A DNA stretch of 64,000 nucleotides from Cytophagales bacterium (GTDB lineage: Bacteria > Bacteroidota > Bacteroidia > Cytophagales > Cyclobacteriaceae), in NCBI GenBank assembly GCA_022360015.1, contig JAKSDQ010000007.1, positions 1-64,000 on the forward strand, written 5' to 3'. Numbering within the stretch: position 1 is the stretch's first letter; the number at the start of each line of letters is the position of its first letter. Positions 8,853 to 18,041 of the stretch are shown here, in pieces. The notes beneath the pieces were generated by a model. It saw only the letters and a list, made by a program, of their open reading frames with translations, did no database searches and was not told the origin of the DNA. The translations under genes were made by a program, and so were the position numbers.

Positions 8853-9572
8853 CTACAGTAATCCCAAACCGACAAAATAAAGTAAAAGATAAACCTTATC
8901 AGTATGCTGACGTAAGGTGTGCAACGCACGACCGATTTTTTTGTAGGCGGCTTTTCTGGAAATACCCATGATATCGGCTACTTCTTCATAACTTAAACGG
9001 TCGTAGTACTTCAGAAAAATGATCTCTCGCTGACTGGTGGTGAGTTTGTTCAAGGCTTTTCGGAGTTCGTCCAGTTGTGCTTCTTTGATCTGATGGTCGT
9101 GAAGGATGCGCTCAGGGGAATAGGCTATCTCAAAAGGCTGGTAATTGTCAGATGAAGGAACCAGGGGCTTCACCTTGGCTTTTTCGGCCAGTATCTTCCG
9201 GCGAATGGACTTATAGAGGTAGGATCTGATAGACCTGACCGCTCCCAGGTTTTGCCTGGCATCCCAAATTTCAATGAAAAGATCCTGGATACAATCTTTG
9301 ACCAACGACGGATCGCTGACAAGCTTCAAGCCATAGTTGTAGAGCGCCGCTACGTGAGTTTTGTAAATATCCGCATACGCCTTTTCACTGCCGGACTGAA
9401 ACTCCTCCCACAAGAGAATATCCGTTTTTGTCGGTGAATCACCCTTGTTAAGGTGCCTCTGCAACGGACTTTCTCCCGCAGTCTCCGCTTGCCTATGGAT
9501 GTGTCTAATTGCCAAATTGATTATTTTCGTTTTATAGGCATTGAAATTATATGATTTGATAAACAATACCAA
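8853..9572 (-). CDS. ECF-type RNA polymerase sigma factor (SusC/FecR-linked)
   Basis: Sigma region 2 spans about residues 55-125 (A-D-I-Y-K-T-H..., D-C-I-Q-D-L-F-I-E-I-W) and region 4 about 165-225 (T-S-Q-R-E-I-I-F-L-K-Y-Y-D-R-L-S-Y-E-E-V-A-D-I-M-G-I-S). It directs transcription of the downstream STN-SusC operon. The listed 5' end is a TTG codon and leaves about 50 residues before region 2; no in-frame ATG exists there, so the true start is uncertain and may be another non-ATG codon. FecR follows on the same strand 170 bp later. Confidence 0.9.
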   Translation of the reverse strand: MVLFIKSYNFNAYKTKIINLAIRHIHRQAETAGESPLQRHLNKGDSPTKTDILLWEEFQSGSEKAYADIYKTHVAALYNYGLKLVSDPSLVKDCIQDLFIEIWDARQNLGAVRSIRSYLYKSIRRKILAEKAKVKPLVPSSDNYQPFEIAYSPERILHDHQIKEAQLDELRKALNKLTTSQREIIFLKYYDRLSYEEVADIMGISRKAAYKKIGRALHTLRQHTDKVYLLLYFVGLGLL

Positions 9573-9651
9573 ACCTCATGATTTTATCGAATTGTTAAAT
9601 CTCCCCCACACCCAAACTCACACGCCACACCCAAACTCCACACCCACACTC

Positions 9652-10791
9652 CTAATTGGCGATGAATATCAGATTTCGCTTATCCTCCAAAAAAGCCTCC
9701 ACCTCCTCCTGCGCTAATTCATTTAAATCCGATGACCGGATCATGAAGCAGGCAAATGAGGCCGGGTATCCTTCCAGTTCGTTGCTGATGCCGGCGCAGT
9801 TGTAGAAGGGAGGGGTGGTATTTTTTCTTGTGTTGAAAAAAATGGTTAAACTACTTTGTGAGATGTCGTTGAAGGAATGACCTTCGTGCAATTTAATCTG
9901 CAGGGTATGTGGGTCCAGAAGTTTTGTGCGTCCCACATAATTCAGGCCGCCGATTTCCATATTTGATTTGGAATTTATTCCAATTGTCAATTCGGCCCGG
10001 GTCAACTCATGGTTTCTGTTGGGGTAGAATAATACATAATCACCGGCGTAGTTTTGAATAATCCGGTGGTCGGGTGACAGTTCGTCGAGTGAGTTAGGGG
10101 TATAGGTTTTTGATACAAAAACTTTGTTGGTCAGATACGATACCACCCTGGGATCTGTCTCACTGTTTAGCTTTTCCCGGATTTCGTGCTCTTGTTCAAC
10201 CTTTTCCAGCAAAATACGCCCAGCCGCAGGGAAACCATCTCTTTTGACTGTACTATAGGTGCCTAGTAGTATAGGCCTTCCGTATTTTTTGGTGCCAGAA
10301 AACAGGCAGATGAGCTTTTTGACAGGGGTAGAATCTCCTACTTTAACAGCGTTGATGAAGGTGTAGTTTTCTACCACCTCGTAGGTGCCTTCCCAATGTT
10401 CTTCCAGCCGGTAGTCGATCAGCACCTTTTTTTTGTTCATGACTCTGATGACGGCTTTTCCTACTGTTTCGCGTGCAAAAGCGTAGTAATACATGATATA
10501 AAACAGGGCCTCCTGCGATGGTAAAGCACTTTTTATTTCACCACCGGATAAAACAAGATCGCCTTCTTCGTCATAAGATAACCCGAATTCACCCAAAAGT
10601 ACCTGCAGCAATTCCTGTCTGCTCATTTTTTCGATGATCACCTGGGGATAGCGGTCATAATTTTTGGCTTTACTCAGGGAAGTGTAGTTGATGCGTTCCT
10701 CTACCTCGTATTGTGTGATTTTTTGCTTTTTTAAATAGTTTAAAACTTTCGAGATACGATCAGCCAATACCCGTCCGGTTAACTTGTTCAT
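9652..10791 (-). CDS. uncharacterised 379-residue protein with HTH-like N-terminus
   Basis: I do not recognise the full-length family. Residues 1-70 are charged and helical, with a layout like an XRE-type helix-turn-helix (L-A-D-R-I-S-K-V-L-N-Y-L-K-K-Q-K-I-T-Q-Y-E-V). The remainder, rich in beta strands and aromatic residues, has no membrane segment or signal. A segment around 150-200 (V-K-K-L-I-C-L-F-S-G-T-K-K-Y-G-R-P-I-L-L-G-T-Y-S-T) could be a ligand-sensing domain. The gene is divergent from the SusC gene at 11004, with 212 bp between them, the usual position for a local regulator. That role is inference. Confidence 0.6.
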   Translation of the reverse strand: MNKLTGRVLADRISKVLNYLKKQKITQYEVEERINYTSLSKAKNYDRYPQVIIEKMSRQELLQVLLGEFGLSYDEEGDLVLSGGEIKSALPSQEALFYIMYYYAFARETVGKAVIRVMNKKKVLIDYRLEEHWEGTYEVVENYTFINAVKVGDSTPVKKLICLFSGTKKYGRPILLGTYSTVKRDGFPAAGRILLEKVEQEHEIREKLNSETDPRVVSYLTNKVFVSKTYTPNSLDELSPDHRIIQNYAGDYVLFYPNRNHELTRAELTIGINSKSNMEIGGLNYVGRTKLLDPHTLQIKLHEGHSFNDISQSSLTIFFNTRKNTTPPFYNCAGISNELEGYPASFACFMIRSSDLNELAQEEVEAFLEDKRNLIFIAN

Positions 10792-11003
10792 TTCACTTTC
10801 ATTGCAGCTTTATTATTGAATATAGTCTTTATGTATCAAATATGATAGTCAAAACGAAATTTTCTGAAAATTTCTTAAAGAATATTCTTCTAGGGCATTT
10901 TTATTTCACCGGACTGCCTGAATAATTAACTTTCAAAAATGCAAATGAAACCTGGTAGCAATGTATGCCACCTTTAATTTCTAATCACCTCTAAACTAAC
11001 ATT

Positions 11004-13964
11004 ATGAGCAAAGTTTTACGATTCTACATGTTACTTGCCCTATTAATACCTCAGATGCAGGCGCAGGATCTTACGGTCTCGGGCAGGGTCTCCTCGCAGG
11101 ATGACGGATCAGGGCTCCCTGGTGTAAATATCATTGTCAAAGGCACGACACTCGGTACCACCACCGATGCAGACGGTAATTACAGTATGACGCTGGCCCG
11201 GCCCGATATGACCTTGATTTTTTCTTCTATCGGGTATGTTCCGGAAGAAATTGAGGTAAACGGCAGATCGATTGTTAATGTCTCATTGGCCAGGGATATC
11301 ACCTCATTGGCCGAGGTGGTAGTAGTGGCTTTTGGGGAAGCAGAAAAGGCGACCATCACAGGCGCCCTGGAGTCTATAAAATCTGAAGACATTGTCAGAC
11401 AGCAGCAGGCCAACATTTCAAATTCCATACAAGGACTGGCGCCTGGCTTGCAGGTACTGGAAGGCAACGGACAACCGGGCAGTTCCGCAGGTTTTCTGAT
11501 TCGGGGTATCGGCTCACTGCAGGCAGGAACCGGCCCTTTAATTGTAGTGGATGGGGCGGTGTTCAATGGGGAGCTTTCTCAATTAAATACCAGTGATATC
11601 GAAAGTATCAATGTTTTAAAAGATGCCAGCTCTGCAGCGTTGTATGGCTCGAGGGCGGGAAATGGCGTGATCCTCATTACCACTAAAAAAGGCGTAAACC
11701 GGGCAACAACTTACAACATCAATGCCCAATATGGTATCACCGAAAACAATAACCCAAACGACTTCAGGGTCATGAATACCGCGGAATATGTGGAATATTA
11801 CCGGGAAGCCATTCTCAATGCCGGTGAAGATCCCGATGATCCGGGTACCGGCTTTTATATGCCTATCGATCAGCCATTCAATACCGACTGGGTGGAAGAG
11901 GCACTGCAGACCGGAAGTTTCAACAAGTATGACTTTTCTGCGACAGGAGGGAATAAGAAAACCTCATTTTTTGCAGCGTTAGGTTATTTATACCAGGAAG
12001 GAACAGTGGTAGCCACAGACTTTGAACGGGCTACAGGTACCTTGAATCTCGACCATCAAGCCAGTGACAAATTTGACCTCGGTGGTAAAATACAGTTGGC
12101 TTACGAGACGTCCAATAACCTGATTTCCGAAGGAGGCAGGAGTGGACAACTCTCCGGGGCATTCCAGACCGCTCCCATTGAGCCCATATTTGTGACACCC
12201 GATCTTGCAGGCGGGCCATTTGACGGCGCAGGTTTTAATTTTGAAATACCCAGCAATGCACAACACAATCCGGTAGCAACTACGATTATGAACAGCAATA
12301 CCTCCGAGACCTGGAATATGAACAGTAACTTTGATTTAGGATATAATTTTACGCCGGAAATCCGCGGTGAAGTGTTGGCCAATTATTACTTTTTTTCGAC
12401 CAATACGAAAGAAACCATCGGCAAGCTGTACAAAGCAGAAACCGACGGCGGAACAACCGAAGAGGGCAGGATCACAGGAAATACCTTTAATTTTATCGGT
12501 ACGCTTTCCTACCGGAAAGAATTGCAAAATCATGGATTCGGGGTAAAGATAGGTTTTGAGACAACTCGGCAAAGGTTAAACGCGCTGGATGTTTCCGCTG
12601 ATAACTTTACCTTCAGCAACCTCAATACCGTGGGTTTTGGAAATGTTGTGGTGGCCCAGGGGATAACTTCCGGCTTTGAGGGGTCATCCCTTGCCGGTTT
12701 TTTTGGCCGGGTCAATTACAGCTTCAGGGATAAGCTGTTTGTCGAAGGTTCTCTACGTCGTGACGGCGCTTCCAATTTCGGACCTGACACCAGGTGGGGA
12801 ACGTTTGGGGCTGTCGGGGCCAGTTATTTGCTGTCTGAGGAACAGTTTGTCAAGGATTTGACCTTTCTGAATAACCTGAAACTAAGGATGAGCTACGGAT
12901 CTTCCGGAAACAACAGAATTGGTGATTTTAGCTGGCGGGATCTTTACCGGGCAGATGTTATCTACACGACCGGCCCGGGTCCAAACAACGCCAACAATGG
13001 CGTTGGAACTTCTTTTCCGGCAAATCCGGATTTAAGGTGGGAAAAGAACCTTCAGTTTGATATAGGGATGGATTTTGCCATGTTTAACAACAAGATCACT
13101 GGTTCGTTGGATTACTTCAGAAGGGTATCACAGGATTTGTTGTTCAACGCTCCTTTATCACAAACCACTGGTTTTGATAACGTCACTGTCAATTCCGGGG
13201 CAGAATTACTTAATACAGGTATTGAGTTGTCTTTGGGTTTGTTTCCGGTGAGAAACGATAATTTTTTGTGGCAGGTCAACGCCAACTTTGCCTTCTACAA
13301 CCAGGAAATCACCAGCATCCCTGATGACGTAGTATTTAGCACCCGCATTTGGCAGGAAGGAGGCAGGTCCGATAACTGGTTTCTGCAGCGCTACGCGGGT
13401 GTTGATCCGGCCAACGGAGACGCACTTTATTTAACGGCTAATGATGAAACAACCACTGACTATAACGGTGACGAAGACCGGGTCATTGCCGGTCAGCGTA
13501 CACCAGACACCTACGGTGGTATTACCAACACGCTTGAATACAAAGGTATCAGCTTGTCCTTCATGGTGTATTATAGTTTTGGTGCTGACGAATATTTTGA
13601 CCTGGGACAGGATCTAAGTACCGATGGGGCGAGTTTTCCTGCCAATCAATGGGTTCATGTGTTGAACCGATGGCAAAATCCCGGTGATATGACGGATGTA
13701 CCCAGGGCCCTGGTCAATAATCCCAATGGCGATTTGGTCAGTACAAGATACCTCTACGATGCCTCCTTTGTCAGGTTACAGAATGTGAGTCTTAGTTACA
13801 CACTGCCTAAAGAGTTGGTAGAAAAACTGGGCATGAACAATGTCTCAGTAAGCCTGAACGGGCAAAATTTATGGCTAACCACAGATTTCCCGGGCTTTGA
13901 TCCTACTTCCGAATCCTACCCACTGCCCAGAACCATGACACTTGGTATTAACTTATCATTCTAA
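11004..13964 (+). CDS. SusC/RagA TonB-linked outer-membrane transporter
   Basis: After a signal peptide (to M-Q-A-Q) comes a carboxypeptidase-D-like domain (about 24-100, G-L-P-G-V-N-I-I-V-K-G-T-T-L-G-T-T-T-D), then the plug (about 110-225, G-P-L-I-V-V-D-G-A and D-I-E-S-I-N-V-L-K-D-A-S-S-A-A-L-Y-G-S-R-A-G-N-G-V) and the barrel ending G-I-N-L-S-F. It lacks the STN domain seen in the other SusC of this window, so it is not controlled through FecR. SusD follows 11 nt later. The downstream aminotransferase, amino-acid symporter and peptidase-like gene suggest peptide or amino-acid derived substrates rather than glycans (inference). Confidence 0.95.
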   Translation: MSKVLRFYMLLALLIPQMQAQDLTVSGRVSSQDDGSGLPGVNIIVKGTTLGTTTDADGNYSMTLARPDMTLIFSSIGYVPEEIEVNGRSIVNVSLARDITSLAEVVVVAFGEAEKATITGALESIKSEDIVRQQQANISNSIQGLAPGLQVLEGNGQPGSSAGFLIRGIGSLQAGTGPLIVVDGAVFNGELSQLNTSDIESINVLKDASSAALYGSRAGNGVILITTKKGVNRATTYNINAQYGITENNNPNDFRVMNTAEYVEYYREAILNAGEDPDDPGTGFYMPIDQPFNTDWVEEALQTGSFNKYDFSATGGNKKTSFFAALGYLYQEGTVVATDFERATGTLNLDHQASDKFDLGGKIQLAYETSNNLISEGGRSGQLSGAFQTAPIEPIFVTPDLAGGPFDGAGFNFEIPSNAQHNPVATTIMNSNTSETWNMNSNFDLGYNFTPEIRGEVLANYYFFSTNTKETIGKLYKAETDGGTTEEGRITGNTFNFIGTLSYRKELQNHGFGVKIGFETTRQRLNALDVSADNFTFSNLNTVGFGNVVVAQGITSGFEGSSLAGFFGRVNYSFRDKLFVEGSLRRDGASNFGPDTRWGTFGAVGASYLLSEEQFVKDLTFLNNLKLRMSYGSSGNNRIGDFSWRDLYRADVIYTTGPGPNNANNGVGTSFPANPDLRWEKNLQFDIGMDFAMFNNKITGSLDYFRRVSQDLLFNAPLSQTTGFDNVTVNSGAELLNTGIELSLGLFPVRNDNFLWQVNANFAFYNQEITSIPDDVVFSTRIWQEGGRSDNWFLQRYAGVDPANGDALYLTANDETTTDYNGDEDRVIAGQRTPDTYGGITNTLEYKGISLSFMVYYSFGADEYFDLGQDLSTDGASFPANQWVHVLNRWQNPGDMTDVPRALVNNPNGDLVSTRYLYDASFVRLQNVSLSYTLPKELVEKLGMNNVSVSLNGQNLWLTTDFPGFDPTSESYPLPRTMTLGINLSF

Positions 13965-13975
13965 AAAGCATTGCC

Positions 13976-15454
13976 ATGAGAAAAAGATTCATCATAAACA
14001 TAACTTTTCTGCTGATTGTATTGTTCATCGTGCCGGCCTGTGATGATTACCTGGATGTGGAACCGGAAACGGCCATAGGCTCCTCTGCAGTTTTTCAAAC
14101 CCAGGAAGGGGTATTGTTTGCATTAACGGGTGTTTATACCCGGCTAAAACTAAAAGGTTTTTACGGCACTGAATTTGCTGTGATCGGCGATGCAGCTACC
14201 GACAATGGTAAAATTCCTTCCGACAGGGAGTCGGCAGGTGCCAACCCGGATAGGATCCCATTTGCCTATACACTGAACCTCAATGCCGTAAACACCTCCA
14301 GGTTATGGCAGGATGCTTATGTTGTTATTAATAATATCAATGTAATACTGGAAAATATAGATAATGACAATGATATCACTGAAAATGTCAAAAACCAGGT
14401 GATTGCCGAATGCAGAATCCTGAGGGCCTGGGCACATTTCTGCCTGGTTCGGCTCTACGCACAGGATTATAATTTCACACCTGATCAATCACATCCGGGT
14501 GTACCGGTAATTACAGTAACCGGCGCTGCCAACCGGCCTGAAAGAAACACAGTTGGAGAGGTGTTTGATTTCATTTTCGGAGAAATGAATGCGTCTATTC
14601 CGGTGCTGCAAAGCACAGAAGCCATTAGCAGGCAGGATGCTATGTATTACCTAAACTATTTTAGCGCGGTGGCAATGCGGGCTACGATGCATTTTTATGT
14701 TACGGATTATGCCGCTGCCTTGGCTGATGCCAACACCGTTGTCAATGAAGGTCCCTACACGTTGATTGAAAACTATACGACTTCCCTATATGAATCGGAT
14801 GGTCTCGGAGAACTGGCGTTCATCGATGATTGGGCCGGGAGTGTTATTGTTGAGTCCGAAAGCATTTTTCAGTTGTACATCAATGAGGATAATACCCAGA
14901 TTACCACCAACCGGTCTATCATAGATATTTATACCGCCAATAACGGCAATGCTGCCCACGCTATTTCAAATGACTTGCTGGGATTATATGAAACCGGTGA
15001 TGTGCGAAACAACTGGTATAAAGTAGAAAACATCGAACCCCATGTATTTAAATATCCGGGGGCCTTTGGAGATGCGAAGGATGACACACCTTACCCGGTC
15101 TTGCGCCTGACGGAATTTATCCTGATGAAGGCAGAGTGCGAAGTTCGCCTCAATGGCGCCGATGGGTTGGCAAGGGATCTGGTCAATCAAATTACACAAC
15201 GCGCCGGCGCCTCGATGGTTAGCACTTCGGGAAATGTCCTGATAGAAGACATCATAACCGAACGGCGAAAAGAATTGGCTTTTGAAGGAAACCGCCTTTT
15301 TGATTTGAAACGCCTGCAACGTGGGTTTACCAGGGTAGACTGCAATTTGCCGGAAAATTGTACGGTAAGCTATCCCTCCGATTTATATGCCTGGCCTATT
15401 CCCCAGGATGAACTGAATGGCAATACGAATATGGTGCAGAACGAAGGCTATTGA
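13976..15454 (+). CDS. SusD/RagB-family lipoprotein
   Basis: The signal peptide ends at the lipobox V-P-A-C, followed by D-D-Y-L-D-V-E-P-E-T. The C-terminal RagB motif is present (E-R-R-K-E-L-A-F-E-G-N-R-L-F-D-L-K-R) as is the terminal P-I-P-Q-D-E-L-N-G-N-x-N-M-V-Q-N-E-G-Y. It partners the SusC at 11004-13964. A perfect hairpin at 15507-15539 follows, so the SusCD pair may be terminated separately from the aminotransferase downstream, or expression may be reduced past that point. Confidence 0.94.
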   Translation: MRKRFIINITFLLIVLFIVPACDDYLDVEPETAIGSSAVFQTQEGVLFALTGVYTRLKLKGFYGTEFAVIGDAATDNGKIPSDRESAGANPDRIPFAYTLNLNAVNTSRLWQDAYVVINNINVILENIDNDNDITENVKNQVIAECRILRAWAHFCLVRLYAQDYNFTPDQSHPGVPVITVTGAANRPERNTVGEVFDFIFGEMNASIPVLQSTEAISRQDAMYYLNYFSAVAMRATMHFYVTDYAAALADANTVVNEGPYTLIENYTTSLYESDGLGELAFIDDWAGSVIVESESIFQLYINEDNTQITTNRSIIDIYTANNGNAAHAISNDLLGLYETGDVRNNWYKVENIEPHVFKYPGAFGDAKDDTPYPVLRLTEFILMKAECEVRLNGADGLARDLVNQITQRAGASMVSTSGNVLIEDIITERRKELAFEGNRLFDLKRLQRGFTRVDCNLPENCTVSYPSDLYAWPIPQDELNGNTNMVQNEGY

Positions 15455-15506
15455 TCATTTGAGACTTAATGAAACGAAAAATTCAATTAATTTTAAATTT
15501 ACAAGC

Positions 15507-15539
15507 CAGAAAAAGCAGTGTCAGGCGCTGCTTTTTCTG
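15507..15539 (+). terminator. intrinsic terminator after susCD
   Basis: A perfect 12-bp stem (CAGAAAAAGCAG pairing with CTGCTTTTTCTG) with a 9-nt loop lies 53 bp after the SusD stop. The 3' arm contains five T residues. It could terminate or attenuate transcription entering the aminotransferase gene at 15579. Confidence 0.7.
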
Positions 15540-15578
15540 ATACGTCTGCTTTAAAACCAAAACTTATAAATAGATTTA

Positions 15579-16769
15579 ATGAATATGTACGAAAGCAAGA
15601 GTATATCTACGAGGGTTCAAAATTCAGAACCTTCTTCCACAGTAATGATCGCTGATAAAGCAAGGCTACTGCGTGAGGAAGGACAAAAAGTGTTTGATTT
15701 TTCCGCCGGAAGGGCATTTGAACCCACCCCGGGATACGTGATAGAGGCGGCTATAGCAGCAATGCGCTCCGGTGATACACACCAGACCATGGCAAAGGGC
15801 ACCACCGTTTACCGGAAAGCCTGCGCTGCCAAATTGCAAAGGGAAAATAACATCATCGCCGATCCTGAAAAAGAGCTTGTCGCGACTATGGGGGCCAAGC
15901 AGGGGTTGACCATTTCCCTGCTGGCACTCATTAATCCGGGTGATGAGGTCATCGTTGAAGACCCGTGTTTTGTGAGCTATAAACAAACTATCCAATATTT
16001 AGGCGGAAAAGCAGTACCCGTACCACTCAGACCGGAAAACAAATTCCGGTGGGACAAAGAAGAACTGGAAAACCACATTTCCCCTAAAACCAAAGCCGTC
16101 ATCCTATGCAGTCCTCATAATCCAACGGGAGTGGTACACAGCCCGGAAGACCTCCGGGAACTGGCCAGCCTTGCTGTTAAGTACAATCTCTATGTCATTA
16201 CCGATGAAGTTTATGAACGAATGACCTGGGGTGGCCGTCGGCATGTCAACCTGGCTACCCTGCCTGACATGAAATCGCGGACCATTACGCTGATGAGCCT
16301 GACCAAGAGTTTTTCTATGGGAGGGTGGCGCATCGGTTTTATTTATGCCGACGAGGCCATCATCAAAGAACTCGAAAAACTACAGCAGCACCTGATTACC
16401 AGTGTTAATTCATTTGTTCAGGCCGGGGGGGCGGTTGCCTTCGGGCAGGAACCTTTGCAGGAAGTCAAGACCTATTGGACAGAATGGGAGAAAAAGGTCG
16501 AATACTTTACCGGGGCCTTGAATGATATTGACGGGCTGAAATGCGACATGCCGGAGGGATCATTTTATGCCTGGACAGATATCAGTGCCTTGGGCATCTC
16601 CTCAGAAACCTTTGCTACCCGGCTTCTGATGAAAGAAAATGTGGCCGTTATCCACGGCTCCTCTTTTGGCCAAACCGCCACGGATTACATCCGCATCACC
16701 TGTGTGAAATCCTGGGAGGAGATTCATGAGGGGCTTCGTCGAATTCATGCTTTTGTCCAAGGGCTGTAA
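15579..16769 (+). CDS. PLP-dependent class I/II aminotransferase
   Basis: A fold-type I aminotransferase of 396 residues, normal length for the aspartate/aromatic aminotransferase group. The Schiff-base lysine is Lys243 in S-L-T-K-S-F-S-M-G-G-W-R-I-G-F. Other family marks are S-P-H-N-P-T-G (substrate/cofactor Asn), D-E-V-Y-E (PLP-ring Asp) and the C-terminal Y-I-R-I-T (the Arg that binds the substrate carboxylate). It transfers amino groups between an amino acid and a 2-oxo acid in the cytoplasm. The next gene, 33 nt downstream, imports dicarboxylates/amino acids, so both likely act in amino-acid use. The exact substrate cannot be read from the sequence. Confidence 0.92.
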   Translation: MNMYESKSISTRVQNSEPSSTVMIADKARLLREEGQKVFDFSAGRAFEPTPGYVIEAAIAAMRSGDTHQTMAKGTTVYRKACAAKLQRENNIIADPEKELVATMGAKQGLTISLLALINPGDEVIVEDPCFVSYKQTIQYLGGKAVPVPLRPENKFRWDKEELENHISPKTKAVILCSPHNPTGVVHSPEDLRELASLAVKYNLYVITDEVYERMTWGGRRHVNLATLPDMKSRTITLMSLTKSFSMGGWRIGFIYADEAIIKELEKLQQHLITSVNSFVQAGGAVAFGQEPLQEVKTYWTEWEKKVEYFTGALNDIDGLKCDMPEGSFYAWTDISALGISSETFATRLLMKENVAVIHGSSFGQTATDYIRITCVKSWEEIHEGLRRIHAFVQGL

Positions 16770-16802
16770 CTTGCCTATCTTTAGTGAACGGGTACAAAAT
16801 AT

Positions 16803-18041
16803 ATGTTTAAATTCTATAAAAAGCTGTCCTTTGCCACAAGAATATTGATTTGGATGCTAATAGGGGCCGTATTGGGTTTGATTTTCAAAGAAAAAGCCAT
16901 TATCGTCCAGCCTATCGGCGAGATGTTCCTGCAATTGCTCGTGATGGGGGCTATTCCATTGGTCTTTTTCAACCTGCTGGCAGGCATGGGATCGATTGGT
17001 ACGGTAAAAGCATTTGGGAAAGTAGGACTGAAAATTGTTGTTTATTACCTTTTTTCCACAGCCATGGCGATCACGGTGGGCATTTTTGTGATGAGTATGA
17101 CCGAAGCCGGCGAAGGAATTACCTTAACAGGTGAGGTGCCTGATAACATCGGTGTTATGCCCGACCTGGCAACTATTATTCAGGACATGATACCAACGAA
17201 TATTTTTAAGTCCTTTGCCGAAGGAAAACTGATCCAGATCGTCATATTCGCCGTACTGCTGGGGGTAGTGGTTTTGAATTTACCGGAACAAAAGAAGGAG
17301 TGGTTCCAGTCCGGATTTGAAAGAATTGCGGAGTTAATGCGTCACCTGGTAGAATTGATTCTAAGGGCTTCCCCGTTAGGTCTTGGCGCATTGATGGCGG
17401 CCACTTTTGGTGAGTACGGTTCCAAAATTGTGGGTGCACTAACGGTTTTTATTGGCAGTGTTTATTTGGCCCAGTTAATCATGGTGCTTTTTTATATGAT
17501 GATTCTTTGGTTCATAGGGCGCGTTTCCCCCTTGTGGTTTTTAAATAAAACTTCCGCCCTTTATGCTACTACAGTGGCTACCTGCAGCAGCCTGGCCAGT
17601 CTGGCCGTGTCACTGGATATCGCAGAAAAAGATCTCCGGCTTCCAAAGAAGATATTCTCATTTACCCTGCCATTGGGGGCACAATTTAATAAAGATGGCA
17701 CCTCGATTATGCTGGCAGGCATTTTAATATTCACTGCCCAGGCAGTAGGAATTGATTTTACCTTACCCCAAATGATACAGGTGGTGCTGGTGGGCTTACT
17801 GCTGTCAGAGGGCTCAGGTGGTATACCTGGCGGAGGTCTGGTCGTAGCTATGTTATTTGCCGAGGCCTTTCATCTCCCACTGGAAATTGTAGCCATTGTG
17901 GGAGGGATTTATCGATTGATCGACATGGGTAATACTACTGTAAACTGCATGGGAGATATGGTAGCTACTACGGTCATTTCAAAGTTAGAAAAAGCATGGA
18001 AACCCGAATCAGATGAAAAAGTTTATGATAAACCCGCTTAA
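16803..18041 (+). CDS. dicarboxylate/amino acid:cation (Na+ or H+) symporter, DAACS family
   Basis: A 412-residue inner-membrane transporter of the GltP/DctA family with about eight hydrophobic helices. Two re-entrant loop signatures are visible: the serine-rich S-S-L-A-S-L-A-V-S-L and G-I-P-G-G-G. The TM7 motif is N-K-D-G-T where classical Na+/glutamate carriers have N-M-D-G-T. It would import glutamate, aspartate or C4-dicarboxylates driven by a cation gradient. It lies 33 nt after the aminotransferase and overlaps the next gene by 29 nt, indicating one transcript. Confidence 0.93.
   Translation: MFKFYKKLSFATRILIWMLIGAVLGLIFKEKAIIVQPIGEMFLQLLVMGAIPLVFFNLLAGMGSIGTVKAFGKVGLKIVVYYLFSTAMAITVGIFVMSMTEAGEGITLTGEVPDNIGVMPDLATIIQDMIPTNIFKSFAEGKLIQIVIFAVLLGVVVLNLPEQKKEWFQSGFERIAELMRHLVELILRASPLGLGALMAATFGEYGSKIVGALTVFIGSVYLAQLIMVLFYMMILWFIGRVSPLWFLNKTSALYATTVATCSSLASLAVSLDIAEKDLRLPKKIFSFTLPLGAQFNKDGTSIMLAGILIFTAQAVGIDFTLPQMIQVVLVGLLLSEGSGGIPGGGLVVAMLFAEAFHLPLEIVAIVGGIYRLIDMGNTTVNCMGDMVATTVISKLEKAWKPESDEKVYDKPA

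Noticed and set aside
11180-11566. 128-residue minus frame inside SusC
   Set aside because: Antisense shadow of the clearly coding SusC plug region.
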